Shown here: positions 8,202 to 18,494 of the stretch, in pieces
Layout: each line of letters starts with the position of its first letter
Position numbering within the stretch: the stretch's first letter is position 1
Source: Jiangella endophytica
Lineage (GTDB): Bacteria; Actinomycetota; Actinomycetes; Jiangellales; Jiangellaceae
Reading direction: 5' to 3'
NCBI RefSeq assembly: GCF_003427025.1
Contig: NZ_QVAI01000003.1
Location: 496,001-560,000, forward strand
DNA length: 64,000 bases
Notes under the pieces: generated by a model
The model's input: only the letters and a program-made list of their open reading frames with translations
Told to the model about the DNA's origin: nothing
The model's database searches: none
Position numbers and translations under genes: made by a program

Positions 8202-8930
8202 TCACAGCCAGGACGGCAGCGCCGGCAGCCGGTCGGCCGGCTGGACCCGCAGCGCGGCGCCGTCGGATCGGCCGATCAGCCAGCTCAGCAGCTCGGCGGG
8301 GTCGCCGCCGACGGTGACGGGCGCCTCGGCGCCCAGGTGCTCGACGCCGGCGTCGTCGATCTCGAGCGTGAGTGCGGGGACGTCCTCGCGGCGGCCGAAC
8401 GCGCGCACCGTCTCGTCGAGCGCGCGGCGGACGAACGCGGCCGGCCAGTCGGCCGGTCCGTAACCGGTGCCGAGGTCGACGTGGTGCACCTCGAGCTCGC
8501 GCAGCCGCAGCCACAGCACCCGCCGGCCGGGCAGCGGATCGCCGCTTGCGGCGGGACCGCCGCGCACCTGGCGCTCCCAGCCGTCGTCGGGCATCTCCAT
8601 GACGGCGCGGACGAATCGGTCGGCGGTGATGCGCAGGTCGTCGACGATGTCGGCGGCGGGACGGCGGGCGCCCGCCTCGATGTCGGCGGCGCGGGACTCG
8701 CGGCTGGCGTACATCGGGTTCTCGCGTCCGGTGCGCGCCCAGGCGAGCAGGTTGGCGCATCCGTCGGCGTTGCGGGCCACATGCGTGAGGACGTGGGCAC
8801 GCGTCCAGCCGGGACATAGACTGGACGCGGCCAGGTCAGCGTCGTCCAGCGTGGCGGCCGTGGCGATGAGACGCTCGGTCGCGGCGGTCACCGGTCCGGC
8901 GGGGGAGTCACCGCCGGAATCATGGGACAT
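8202..8930 (-). CDS. mycothiol-dependent maleylpyruvate isomerase-family protein
   Basis: A 242-residue protein of the MDMPI_N/DinB-like family. The N-terminal four-helix bundle shows the family pattern ATERLIATAATL, LCPGWTRAHVLTHVARNAD (the His residues supply the metal site) and LRELEVHHVDLGTGY with its conserved E-x-x-x-H-x-x-D element. The C-terminal part (residues 150-242) ends in the small sterol-carrier-like domain common to the family (PVTVGGDPAELLSWLIGRS). Such enzymes use mycothiol as a cofactor for isomerisation or thiol transfer; the real substrate here is unknown. ATG 8930 was chosen because about a dozen residues precede the conserved core; ATG 8975 is also in frame. The gene is divergent from uvrA and coupled to the hydrolase downstream. 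Confidence 0.85.
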   Translation of the reverse strand: MSHDSGGDSPAGPVTAATERLIATAATLDDADLAASSLCPGWTRAHVLTHVARNADGCANLLAWARTGRENPMYASRESRAADIEAGARRPAADIVDDLRITADRFVRAVMEMPDDGWERQVRGGPAASGDPLPGRRVLWLRLRELEVHHVDLGTGYGPADWPAAFVRRALDETVRAFGRREDVPALTLEIDDAGVEHLGAEAPVTVGGDPAELLSWLIGRSDGAALRVQPADRLPALPSWL

Positions 8931-9027
8931 CGGTTCGGCGTTCACGGTGGGCACGTGTTCGAACCTAGTCGTCATCGGCCGTCGCGGCGACTGAGTTGGT
9001 GGTCCCGGACCATTCGTCCGAGCGACC

Positions 9028-9050
9028 TTGTCGGACCCGCCCCGTACGAT
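9028..9050 (+). promoter_or_regulatory. RecA-NDp-type DNA-damage promoter of uvrA
   Basis: TTGTCGGAC (9028-9036), exactly eight bases, then TACGAT (9045-9050). The known mycobacterial/actinobacterial RecA-NDp consensus is TTGTCRGTG-N8-TANNNT, recognised in a PafBC-dependent, LexA-independent manner. Seven of nine upstream positions and all fixed -10 positions match, and the spacing is exact. The predicted start point is about 50 bases before the uvrA ATG. Confidence 0.7.
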
Positions 9051-9109
9051 GCAATGAACCGTACGTCTGTCCACTGCACCACCACCGATACCGGAGTCCA
9101 CGGGACCTC

Positions 9110-11974
<2,865 letters not shown>

Positions 11975-11980
11975 CGCGGC

Positions 11981-12015
11981 ACGGCGTCTCCGGCCTGCCC
12001 GGCCGGAGACGCCGT
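11981..12015. terminator. bidirectional hairpin terminator, uvrA / large subtilase
   Basis: A perfect 15-base-pair stem (ACGGCGTCTCCGGCC and its complement) with a five-base loop lies between the convergent stops of uvrA (11974) and the subtilase (12040). There is no T-tract. Confidence 0.85.
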
Positions 12016-12039
12016 TGCCGCACGGGTCGTTCGCACCCG

Positions 12040-15000
12040 TCAGGGATGCGGGTCCTCCAGGACCTTGAGCGTGCTGACCATCGCGTCGCGCCCACCGGTC
12101 GCGCCGATCAGCTCCACCGTCAGGTCGCCACCCGGGTGCTCGACGGTCGCGGTGTGCGTGTCGGCGGTGAGCGCGCCCACCTCCGCCCGCACGTCGTGCT
12201 CGTACAGCACGACCTCGCCGTCCACCAGCACGTCGAACCGGCGCATGCCCGGCTTGACCTCGGCGATCTCGGCGAAGCCGAGCTCGATGACGTAGCTGCC
12301 GGCGGGGGCGTCGTCGAACACATAGGAGAAGGTCGGCGCGCTGCGCTGGGTGCGGAACAGGTCGTCGTCCTCGGTGCCCGCGATGCCGGCGCGAGTGGTG
12401 TCGGCGTCGCCGCCGACGTGCCCCCACGAGCCGTCCGACCACGCCTGGTCGGCGGACCACGCGAAGCCGTCGGCGCCGGTGAAGGCCGCGCCGCCCGCGT
12501 TGACCCCGACCCAATACGCCGACGACGCCAGCGTGACCGGCACCAGCTGGTCCGGGTTCCGTCCGGTGTCCGATGACACGAGGACGTCGCCGGTGAGCAG
12601 CCCGGGAGCGGCATCGGAGGTGTCGACCGCGGCCGTGACGGTCGTGGATTCGCCGACTGCGAGCTCGGTGGTCCCCTCCACAGCATCGCCGGCGAGGGTG
12701 AGCCATGGCAGGCCGGCGGCCGCGTCGCCACGGGCCCGTTCCGCGACCGAGACCGTCAGCGGCGCCGAGCCCGTGTTGGTCACGGTCAGCTCGGCCGTGG
12801 CCTGCTGGTCCGGGCCGAGCAGCCAGTCCAGCTCGGCGCCGGAGACCTCCGCGACGCCCGTGGTGAGCGCCCGGTCGAGCGTCTCGGCCTGCCCGCGCTC
12901 GGTGACGGTGACGGTGTCGGCCGTCGCGACGTAGTTCGGCGCCGAGACCTCCACCGTGTGCTCGCCGAGCAGCAGTTGCGCCTTCCAGAGCCCCTGCTCG
13001 TTGGTGGTGACCGTGCGGGCGCGCCCGTCGGGTGCGGTCAGCGTGACGACCGCGCCGGCGACCGCCTCGCCGTCGTTCGCGTCGGTGACCGCGCCCTCGA
13101 CCGTGCCGGACGCCGGGAGCGTGTACTCCAGGCCCATGCCCGCGCTCACCGCGGGCTCGTCGTAGGAGTAGACCAGCGCGGGGGCCCCGTTCAGGCCCTC
13201 CACCCCGATCGTCGCCGACGCACCCCTGGTCAGCGGATTCTCGCCGCCGGCCCCGCCGGCGTAGCCGATCTGGATGCGCCCGTCCTCGACGAGGGTGACG
13301 GAGAAGCTCACCCGTTCCCCGGGCGCGTCCCGGAACGTGACGTCGCGGTACTCGATGATCTGCGCGCGCAGGCCGTCCACCTCGGTGACGCCGACGTAGA
13401 TGCCGGCCGCGGCGTCGACGGCCAGGTAGTCCCAGAACGGATAGATCGCGTCGGCTCCTCGGCCGCTGGTCGGAAGATCGGTGTTCACCGCGATCGTCCG
13501 GCTGCGGTCGAAGGTCAGCATGCCGGTCGGCGACACGCACACCCCGTCCCAGGTCGTGTCGTAGAAGGGGAAGTCGAACGTGAACCAGAGCACGCCGCAG
13601 CCGAAGGTGCCGGTCCAGTTCGTCCTGGTCGTGCCCTCGCGGTACAGGCCGGTCGTGACCTCCTGGGTGTACGAGCGCCCGGCGGGGGCCACCTGCACCT
13701 CCTCCGGCTCCTCCTCGCCGGGATCCCCGGGTCCCGGCGGCTCCTCGGCGCCGCGCGGGTCGAGCGTCACGCGCAGGGCCGCGATGCTCGGCCCACGCCG
13801 CCCGCGCGAGCCCCTGAGCTCGACCGTCAGCGGACCGCCGGGATGGTCGACGACGTGGGTGCGGACGTCCGCGGTCCCGGTGCCGACAGCTCCGGCGATG
13901 TCGTAGGCGTACTGCGTCACCACGCCGTCGACGAGGACGTCGAAGACCCGCGTGCCGGCGTCGACCCGGTCGATCTCCGCGAAGCCCAGATCGACGACGT
14001 AGGCGCCTGCGGGCGCGTCGTCGAACACGTAGGTCAGGTCGGGCCGCGGCGTGGTGCGCTGGACCTGGAACAGGGCGTCGTCGGCCGTTCCGTCCACGCC
14101 GGACCTGGTGGAGATCGTCCTCGACGCCCCCTGGTAGCCCCACGACCCCTCGGCGTACGCCTGGTCGGCCGCCCAGGTGAAGCCGGCGCCGTCGGTGAAC
14201 GACGGGCCTCCGGCGTTCACGGCGACCTGGTACTCGGTGGTCGTGACGGTGACGGGCACGTACTGCTTGGACTGCCGGCCCGCGTCGGAGGTGACGAGGA
14301 TGTTCGCGGCGAGGACGCCGGGTTCGGCGTCCTCGGTGGAGAGGGCGACGTCGACCGTCGTCGATTCACCGGGCGCGAGGGTGCCGCCGGTGGCGGACAG
14401 CGACAGCCACGGCAGGTCGGTGACCAGGTCGTCCTCGACGTCGACCAGCAGCACCTCGTTCGCGATCTGGTCCGTGGCCCACAGGGCGCCGGACACGTCG
14501 GTCGCGAGGCCGCCGCCCTGGTTCGGCTTCGGGTCCGGGAACCACCAGGCGTTGATCAACGAGCAGTCGGCCGGGTCGACCTGCAGCAGCCGGCTCCGGG
14601 CGCTGGCCCGGTCGGAGTACCAGATCGTGTCCGACGCCGCGTTGTACGCCAGGCCCATGACCTGGGGCAGCGGCGGCGCGCAGAAGGACAGCAGCTCGCC
14701 GGGCGTCTCGTGCGACGTCCCCGCGACCGTGCCGATCAGGCCGTTGCGCCGGCCGCCGACGTAGAACACGTCGCGGCCCGCGTCGTAGGCGAGGCCCGTC
14801 AACTGGACCGTGGACCAGTCACCCTTGATCTCCCGGGTCTTCTCGCCCGTCTCGCGGTCGAAGCAGTGGATGTAACTGTGCGGGCTGTCCTCCATCTGGC
14901 ACATGTCGCCCGTCAGCGTGTCCAGCGCCAGGTCGAACGCCTTGTAGTCGGGGTTCCACCGCGCCGCGAACTCCTTCCCCGCCGACCGGCCGGTCACCGT

Positions 15001-18000
15001 GTAGGCGGTGTTGGTCTCCGCGTCGTAGTCGTGCACCCAGACGTCGCCGTCGTACCCGAGGCCCGTCGGCGCGGGATCGCCGCTGGACGTGGGGGTGAAC
15101 CTCGCGAGGACGTCGCCGCCGGAGAGCGTGCCCATGGTGTCCGACGCCTCCGAGCCGGCCGCGTCCCCGGCGGCGGCGTCCGCGTCGGACGCCTCGTGCC
15201 CGGCCGGCGCGTCCGCGGACCAGCGGGCGAGGTCGATGCTGGTCTCGGCGCCGGTGACGGTGCGCGTCACGACCTCCTGGGCGTCGAACTCCGGATGGCG
15301 GGCCACCTCGCCCAGGTCGAACGTGATCGGGGCGGAGCCGGTGTTGGTCACGGTCAGCGACCCGGTGCCGCGCTGGTCGACGCCGAGCACGGCGTCGAGG
15401 CCGTCGACCGTGAGGTCGCCGACGCCGGTGCTGAGCTGCGCGTCGACCTCGGCCGACGCGTAGAGCTCGGCGAGCGTGAACTCGTACGTCTCGGTGCCGT
15501 AGCCCGGCGCGGCCGCGGTCATCGTGTAGTCACCGGTGGGGAGCTGACGGTGGAACGCCCCGGTCGCGTCGGTGGTGAAGTTCTCGACCACGCCGCCGTC
15601 GTCCGCGATCGAGATCTGGGCGCCGGCCACGGGCAGCCCGTCGTTCCGGTCCACCACCGCGGCGTCGAGGTAGCCGAAGTCGGGCAGGTCGTAGGTGATG
15701 ACCAGCCCGTCCTCGAGCACGGGGGTCCTGGCCGAGAACTGGATGCCGGGCAGGTCGCCGGGTCCGTGGATGCCGGTGCTGGCCGTCGTGCCGGCGCTGA
15801 GCGGCTCGTCGCCGCCGACGCCGTCGCCGTACGCGACGATCACCGTTCCCGATCGGGTGAAGGTGACGGAGAAGGTGATCCGCGCGTTCGCGCCGGAGAA
15901 GTCCTCGGCCCAGACGATCACGTCGCGGTACTCGACCACGAACGCGTCCTCGCCGTCCACCGTGGTCCGCGCGGTGTAGACGCCGCCCTGGTCGTCGATC
16001 TGCAGCGGGCGGCCGGTGTTGAAGGCGAGCACCGCCGCCGACCCCGACGTCTCGGGCGCGATCAGGCCGCGCAGCCCCACGCCCAGGGTGTCGAAGGACT
16101 CGTCGTAGAGCGGGACGGGGAACGGCATCGCCACGTCGGCCCAGACGCCGGACGGGAAGCTCACCTTCTCCGTGCCCTGGCGGTGCTCGCCCCGGGACAC
16201 GGCACAGGTGTAGCCGCCGCCGTCCACGACGAGCTCGACCGGGACGGTCACCGACTCCTGGCCGTCGACGGTCAGCGCCGCCGTGGTGGGGGAGAAGCAG
16301 GCGTTCGGCCGCACGCCGAGCCGGTAGTCGCCGACCGGCACGCCGGTGAACGTGAAGGTGCCGTCGGCGCCGGTGCGGACGGCGGGCAGCGGGGTGTTCT
16401 CGACGGTCACGTCCGCGTTCGGGACCGGGTCGCCCTCGGACGTGACGACCGTGCCGGTCACGTCGTGCCGCGCCGCGGTCGTGAGGGTCGCGGCGATCGT
16501 GGTCTCCTCGTCGACGGCGACGACGGCGTCCGTCGTGGCCGGCAGGTAGCCGAACGCCGTCGTCGTGACCTCGTAGTCGCCCGCGAGGAGCTGGATGGAG
16601 AAGGCGCCGTCCGCGTCCGTCGTCGCGGAGCGCGAGTGCACGCCGTCCGCCGTGACGGTGGCGCCCGCGATCGGCGCGCCGTCGGCGTCGGTCACCGAGC
16701 CGGACAGCTGACCGGCGCCGCCCGCGGCGATCCCGGCGTTGACCAGCGCGAGCGCGTCCAGCTTGCCCTCGCCCCAAGTGGGGTTGTCGTCGGCGGTCCC
16801 GCCGCAGGTGGTGTCGTCGACGTCGTGCGCCGTCTCGTCGAGCAGCGCGCGGGTGCTCTCGATGTCGCCCACGAGCGCCGGAACGGCCGACCAGAGCAGC
16901 GCGACGGCGCCGGTGACGTGCGGAGCCGCCATCGAGGTGCCGTCCTTGACGGCGTACGTCCCGTCGCCCATCGCCGAGCGGACGTCGTCACCGGGCGCGG
17001 CGATGTTCGGCTTGATCTCGCCGTCCTGGCCCGGGCCGCGGGACGAGAAGCCGGCGATGGCGCCGTTCTCGCTGTACGCGCCCACCGAATAGGTGAGCGT
17101 CCGCGACCCCGGCGAGCCCGCGGTCTCGCAGGCCGGGCCCGCGTTGCCGTTGGACCACACGGAGAACATGCCGGCGGCATCCCACGCCGCGATGATGTCC
17201 TCCATGAAGGGCGCGTTGGTCGGCGCCTCCGACCCCCACGAGTTGTTGATGACGTGCGGGCGCCGGGCCGGGTCGGGGTCGCTGCCGTCCGCGGCGGTCG
17301 GCGCGAGCATCCATTGCGCGGACGCGATCATCGCGACGTCCGAGCAGGAGTCGCAGCCGTTGGCCGCGATCCACCGCGCGCCCGGGGCGACCCCGATCTG
17401 GTTGCCGTCACCGTCGTCGCCGACCACGGTGCCCATCGTGTGCGAACCGTGGTCGAACCGGTCGCACGGACCGGCACCGTCGGGGCAGACGCCGTCGACG
17501 TCGAGGAAGTTGTAGTCGTCGTCGAACGCTCCGGTCGCCGCGTCGAAGCCGCGGTAGGTGTCGCGGAGCGCGGCGTGGTCGGCGTCCACACCCGTGTCGA
17601 TGTTCGCGACGGTGATGCCCTCGCCGGTGATCCCGGTGGCCCACACGTCGTCGGCGTTGATCTCGCGGATGCCCCACTCGGGGCCGTCCGCGGCCGCGAT
17701 CGCGTTCGAGGTGGCGCCCGCGGGCTCCGCGACGGGCGGCTTCTCCAGCGCGAACTCCGTGGTCTCGACGATCTCGGCGACGGCGGGCCGGCCCGCCAGC
17801 CTGGTCGCGAGGTCCGCCGTGCCGTCCCGAACCAGGACCGCGTTGGTCACCCAGTAGGTCTCGTAGTCGGCGCCCAGGTCGTCGAGCTCAGCGACCAGGT
17901 CCGCCTGGGCCGTCTCGGCCGACGCGCGCAGCGCGTCGTGGACCGCCCGGCCGCGCTCGGCCCAGTCGTCGATCTGCCGCGCCCGCGTCAGGTCCGGCCG

Positions 18001-18195
18001 GTCGGCGAACCGGACCCAGAAGTCGGTCGCGTCGTCGGTCTCGAGCGTCCGCCGCAGCTCCGGTTCGATCTTGTCGGCCGGGGCGGCGTCGTCGTCCGGT
18101 CCGGACGCGCCCGGCTCGGCGGCCGACGCCGGCGGCGCCGTGAGGGTGAGGCCGGCCAGCAGCGCCAGCGACAGCAGTCGGGCCATGAGTCTCAT
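12040..18195 (-). CDS. giant multidomain secreted subtilase
   Basis: A 2051-residue exported S8 peptidase. The signal peptide covers residues 1-26 (LLSLALLAGLTLTAPPASA). The catalytic domain, about 175-485, has Asp200 (NIDTG), His249 (FDHGSHTMG), Asn351 and Ser421 (GTSMAAPH). Two carboxypeptidase-regulatory-like beta domains follow (about 495 and 575), then a beta domain with EYRDVIVW (about 665-800), another regulatory-like domain (about 835) and a propeller-like stretch (about 1030-1250). A malectin-type domain (about 1323, VAVNAGGPSFTDG), a second EYRDVTF domain (about 1507), a fourth regulatory-like repeat (about 1695) and a second malectin-type domain (about 1893) complete it. Malectin-like domains bind sugars, so it may act on glycoproteins or cell-wall-associated protein; this is inference. 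ATG 18195 is preceded by GGAGAGGA. Confidence 0.93.
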   Translation of the reverse strand: MRLMARLLSLALLAGLTLTAPPASAAEPGASGPDDDAAPADKIEPELRRTLETDDATDFWVRFADRPDLTRARQIDDWAERGRAVHDALRASAETAQADLVAELDDLGADYETYWVTNAVLVRDGTADLATRLAGRPAVAEIVETTEFALEKPPVAEPAGATSNAIAAADGPEWGIREINADDVWATGITGEGITVANIDTGVDADHAALRDTYRGFDAATGAFDDDYNFLDVDGVCPDGAGPCDRFDHGSHTMGTVVGDDGDGNQIGVAPGARWIAANGCDSCSDVAMIASAQWMLAPTAADGSDPDPARRPHVINNSWGSEAPTNAPFMEDIIAAWDAAGMFSVWSNGNAGPACETAGSPGSRTLTYSVGAYSENGAIAGFSSRGPGQDGEIKPNIAAPGDDVRSAMGDGTYAVKDGTSMAAPHVTGAVALLWSAVPALVGDIESTRALLDETAHDVDDTTCGGTADDNPTWGEGKLDALALVNAGIAAGGAGQLSGSVTDADGAPIAGATVTADGVHSRSATTDADGAFSIQLLAGDYEVTTTAFGYLPATTDAVVAVDEETTIAATLTTAARHDVTGTVVTSEGDPVPNADVTVENTPLPAVRTGADGTFTFTGVPVGDYRLGVRPNACFSPTTAALTVDGQESVTVPVELVVDGGGYTCAVSRGEHRQGTEKVSFPSGVWADVAMPFPVPLYDESFDTLGVGLRGLIAPETSGSAAVLAFNTGRPLQIDDQGGVYTARTTVDGEDAFVVEYRDVIVWAEDFSGANARITFSVTFTRSGTVIVAYGDGVGGDEPLSAGTTASTGIHGPGDLPGIQFSARTPVLEDGLVITYDLPDFGYLDAAVVDRNDGLPVAGAQISIADDGGVVENFTTDATGAFHRQLPTGDYTMTAAAPGYGTETYEFTLAELYASAEVDAQLSTGVGDLTVDGLDAVLGVDQRGTGSLTVTNTGSAPITFDLGEVARHPEFDAQEVVTRTVTGAETSIDLARWSADAPAGHEASDADAAAGDAAGSEASDTMGTLSGGDVLARFTPTSSGDPAPTGLGYDGDVWVHDYDAETNTAYTVTGRSAGKEFAARWNPDYKAFDLALDTLTGDMCQMEDSPHSYIHCFDRETGEKTREIKGDWSTVQLTGLAYDAGRDVFYVGGRRNGLIGTVAGTSHETPGELLSFCAPPLPQVMGLAYNAASDTIWYSDRASARSRLLQVDPADCSLINAWWFPDPKPNQGGGLATDVSGALWATDQIANEVLLVDVEDDLVTDLPWLSLSATGGTLAPGESTTVDVALSTEDAEPGVLAANILVTSDAGRQSKQYVPVTVTTTEYQVAVNAGGPSFTDGAGFTWAADQAYAEGSWGYQGASRTISTRSGVDGTADDALFQVQRTTPRPDLTYVFDDAPAGAYVVDLGFAEIDRVDAGTRVFDVLVDGVVTQYAYDIAGAVGTGTADVRTHVVDHPGGPLTVELRGSRGRRGPSIAALRVTLDPRGAEEPPGPGDPGEEEPEEVQVAPAGRSYTQEVTTGLYREGTTRTNWTGTFGCGVLWFTFDFPFYDTTWDGVCVSPTGMLTFDRSRTIAVNTDLPTSGRGADAIYPFWDYLAVDAAAGIYVGVTEVDGLRAQIIEYRDVTFRDAPGERVSFSVTLVEDGRIQIGYAGGAGGENPLTRGASATIGVEGLNGAPALVYSYDEPAVSAGMGLEYTLPASGTVEGAVTDANDGEAVAGAVVTLTAPDGRARTVTTNEQGLWKAQLLLGEHTVEVSAPNYVATADTVTVTERGQAETLDRALTTGVAEVSGAELDWLLGPDQQATAELTVTNTGSAPLTVSVAERARGDAAAGLPWLTLAGDAVEGTTELAVGESTTVTAAVDTSDAAPGLLTGDVLVSSDTGRNPDQLVPVTLASSAYWVGVNAGGAAFTGADGFAWSADQAWSDGSWGHVGGDADTTRAGIAGTEDDDLFRTQRSAPTFSYVFDDAPAGSYVIELGFAEIAEVKPGMRRFDVLVDGEVVLYEHDVRAEVGALTADTHTATVEHPGGDLTVELIGATGGRDAMVSTLKVLEDPHP

Positions 18196-18494
18196 CGGGG
18201 GGTGTCCTCTCCGTAGCTCGGCCAGCGGGAGTGCCCGGCACGGTGTCCCTAAAGGGGCTGGTACGGGTCCCGGCGGCCGCGGCCGGGTTCTGCGGCCCCG
18301 GTCCGACCGGCGTCGTCGCCGTGGCCGGGCTCGCCCTGGGGGTCCTGCGGGGCATCGGAGCCGGGCTCGTCACATGCCGAGCTGGGGCGCTCAGACATCC
18401 GCTGTCCCGGTGGCATCCGTCATGGGCTCATGCTGCGGGGCCGGCCCTGCCGTCGCTATCCTGCGGATGCGTCAATCAACCTGATCCGGAGACC
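18196..18494. other. intergenic region upstream of giant subtilase
   Basis: About 300 bases lie between the subtilase start and the LuxR-regulator stop. It must hold the subtilase promoter (minus strand) but I cannot fix a convincing -35/-10 pair. The minus-strand TTGACG near 18472 lacks a well-placed partner. Confidence 0.4.

Noticed and set aside
8955-8970. LexA (SOS) box near GTTCGAAC before uvrA
   Set aside because: It is a plain eight-base palindrome, without the spaced TCGAAC-N4-GTTCGA arrangement.
12958-18216. 1752-codon open frame on the plus strand
   Set aside because: It is antisense to the large subtilase, which has a signal peptide, catalytic triad and recognisable domains; the plus-strand frame has none.
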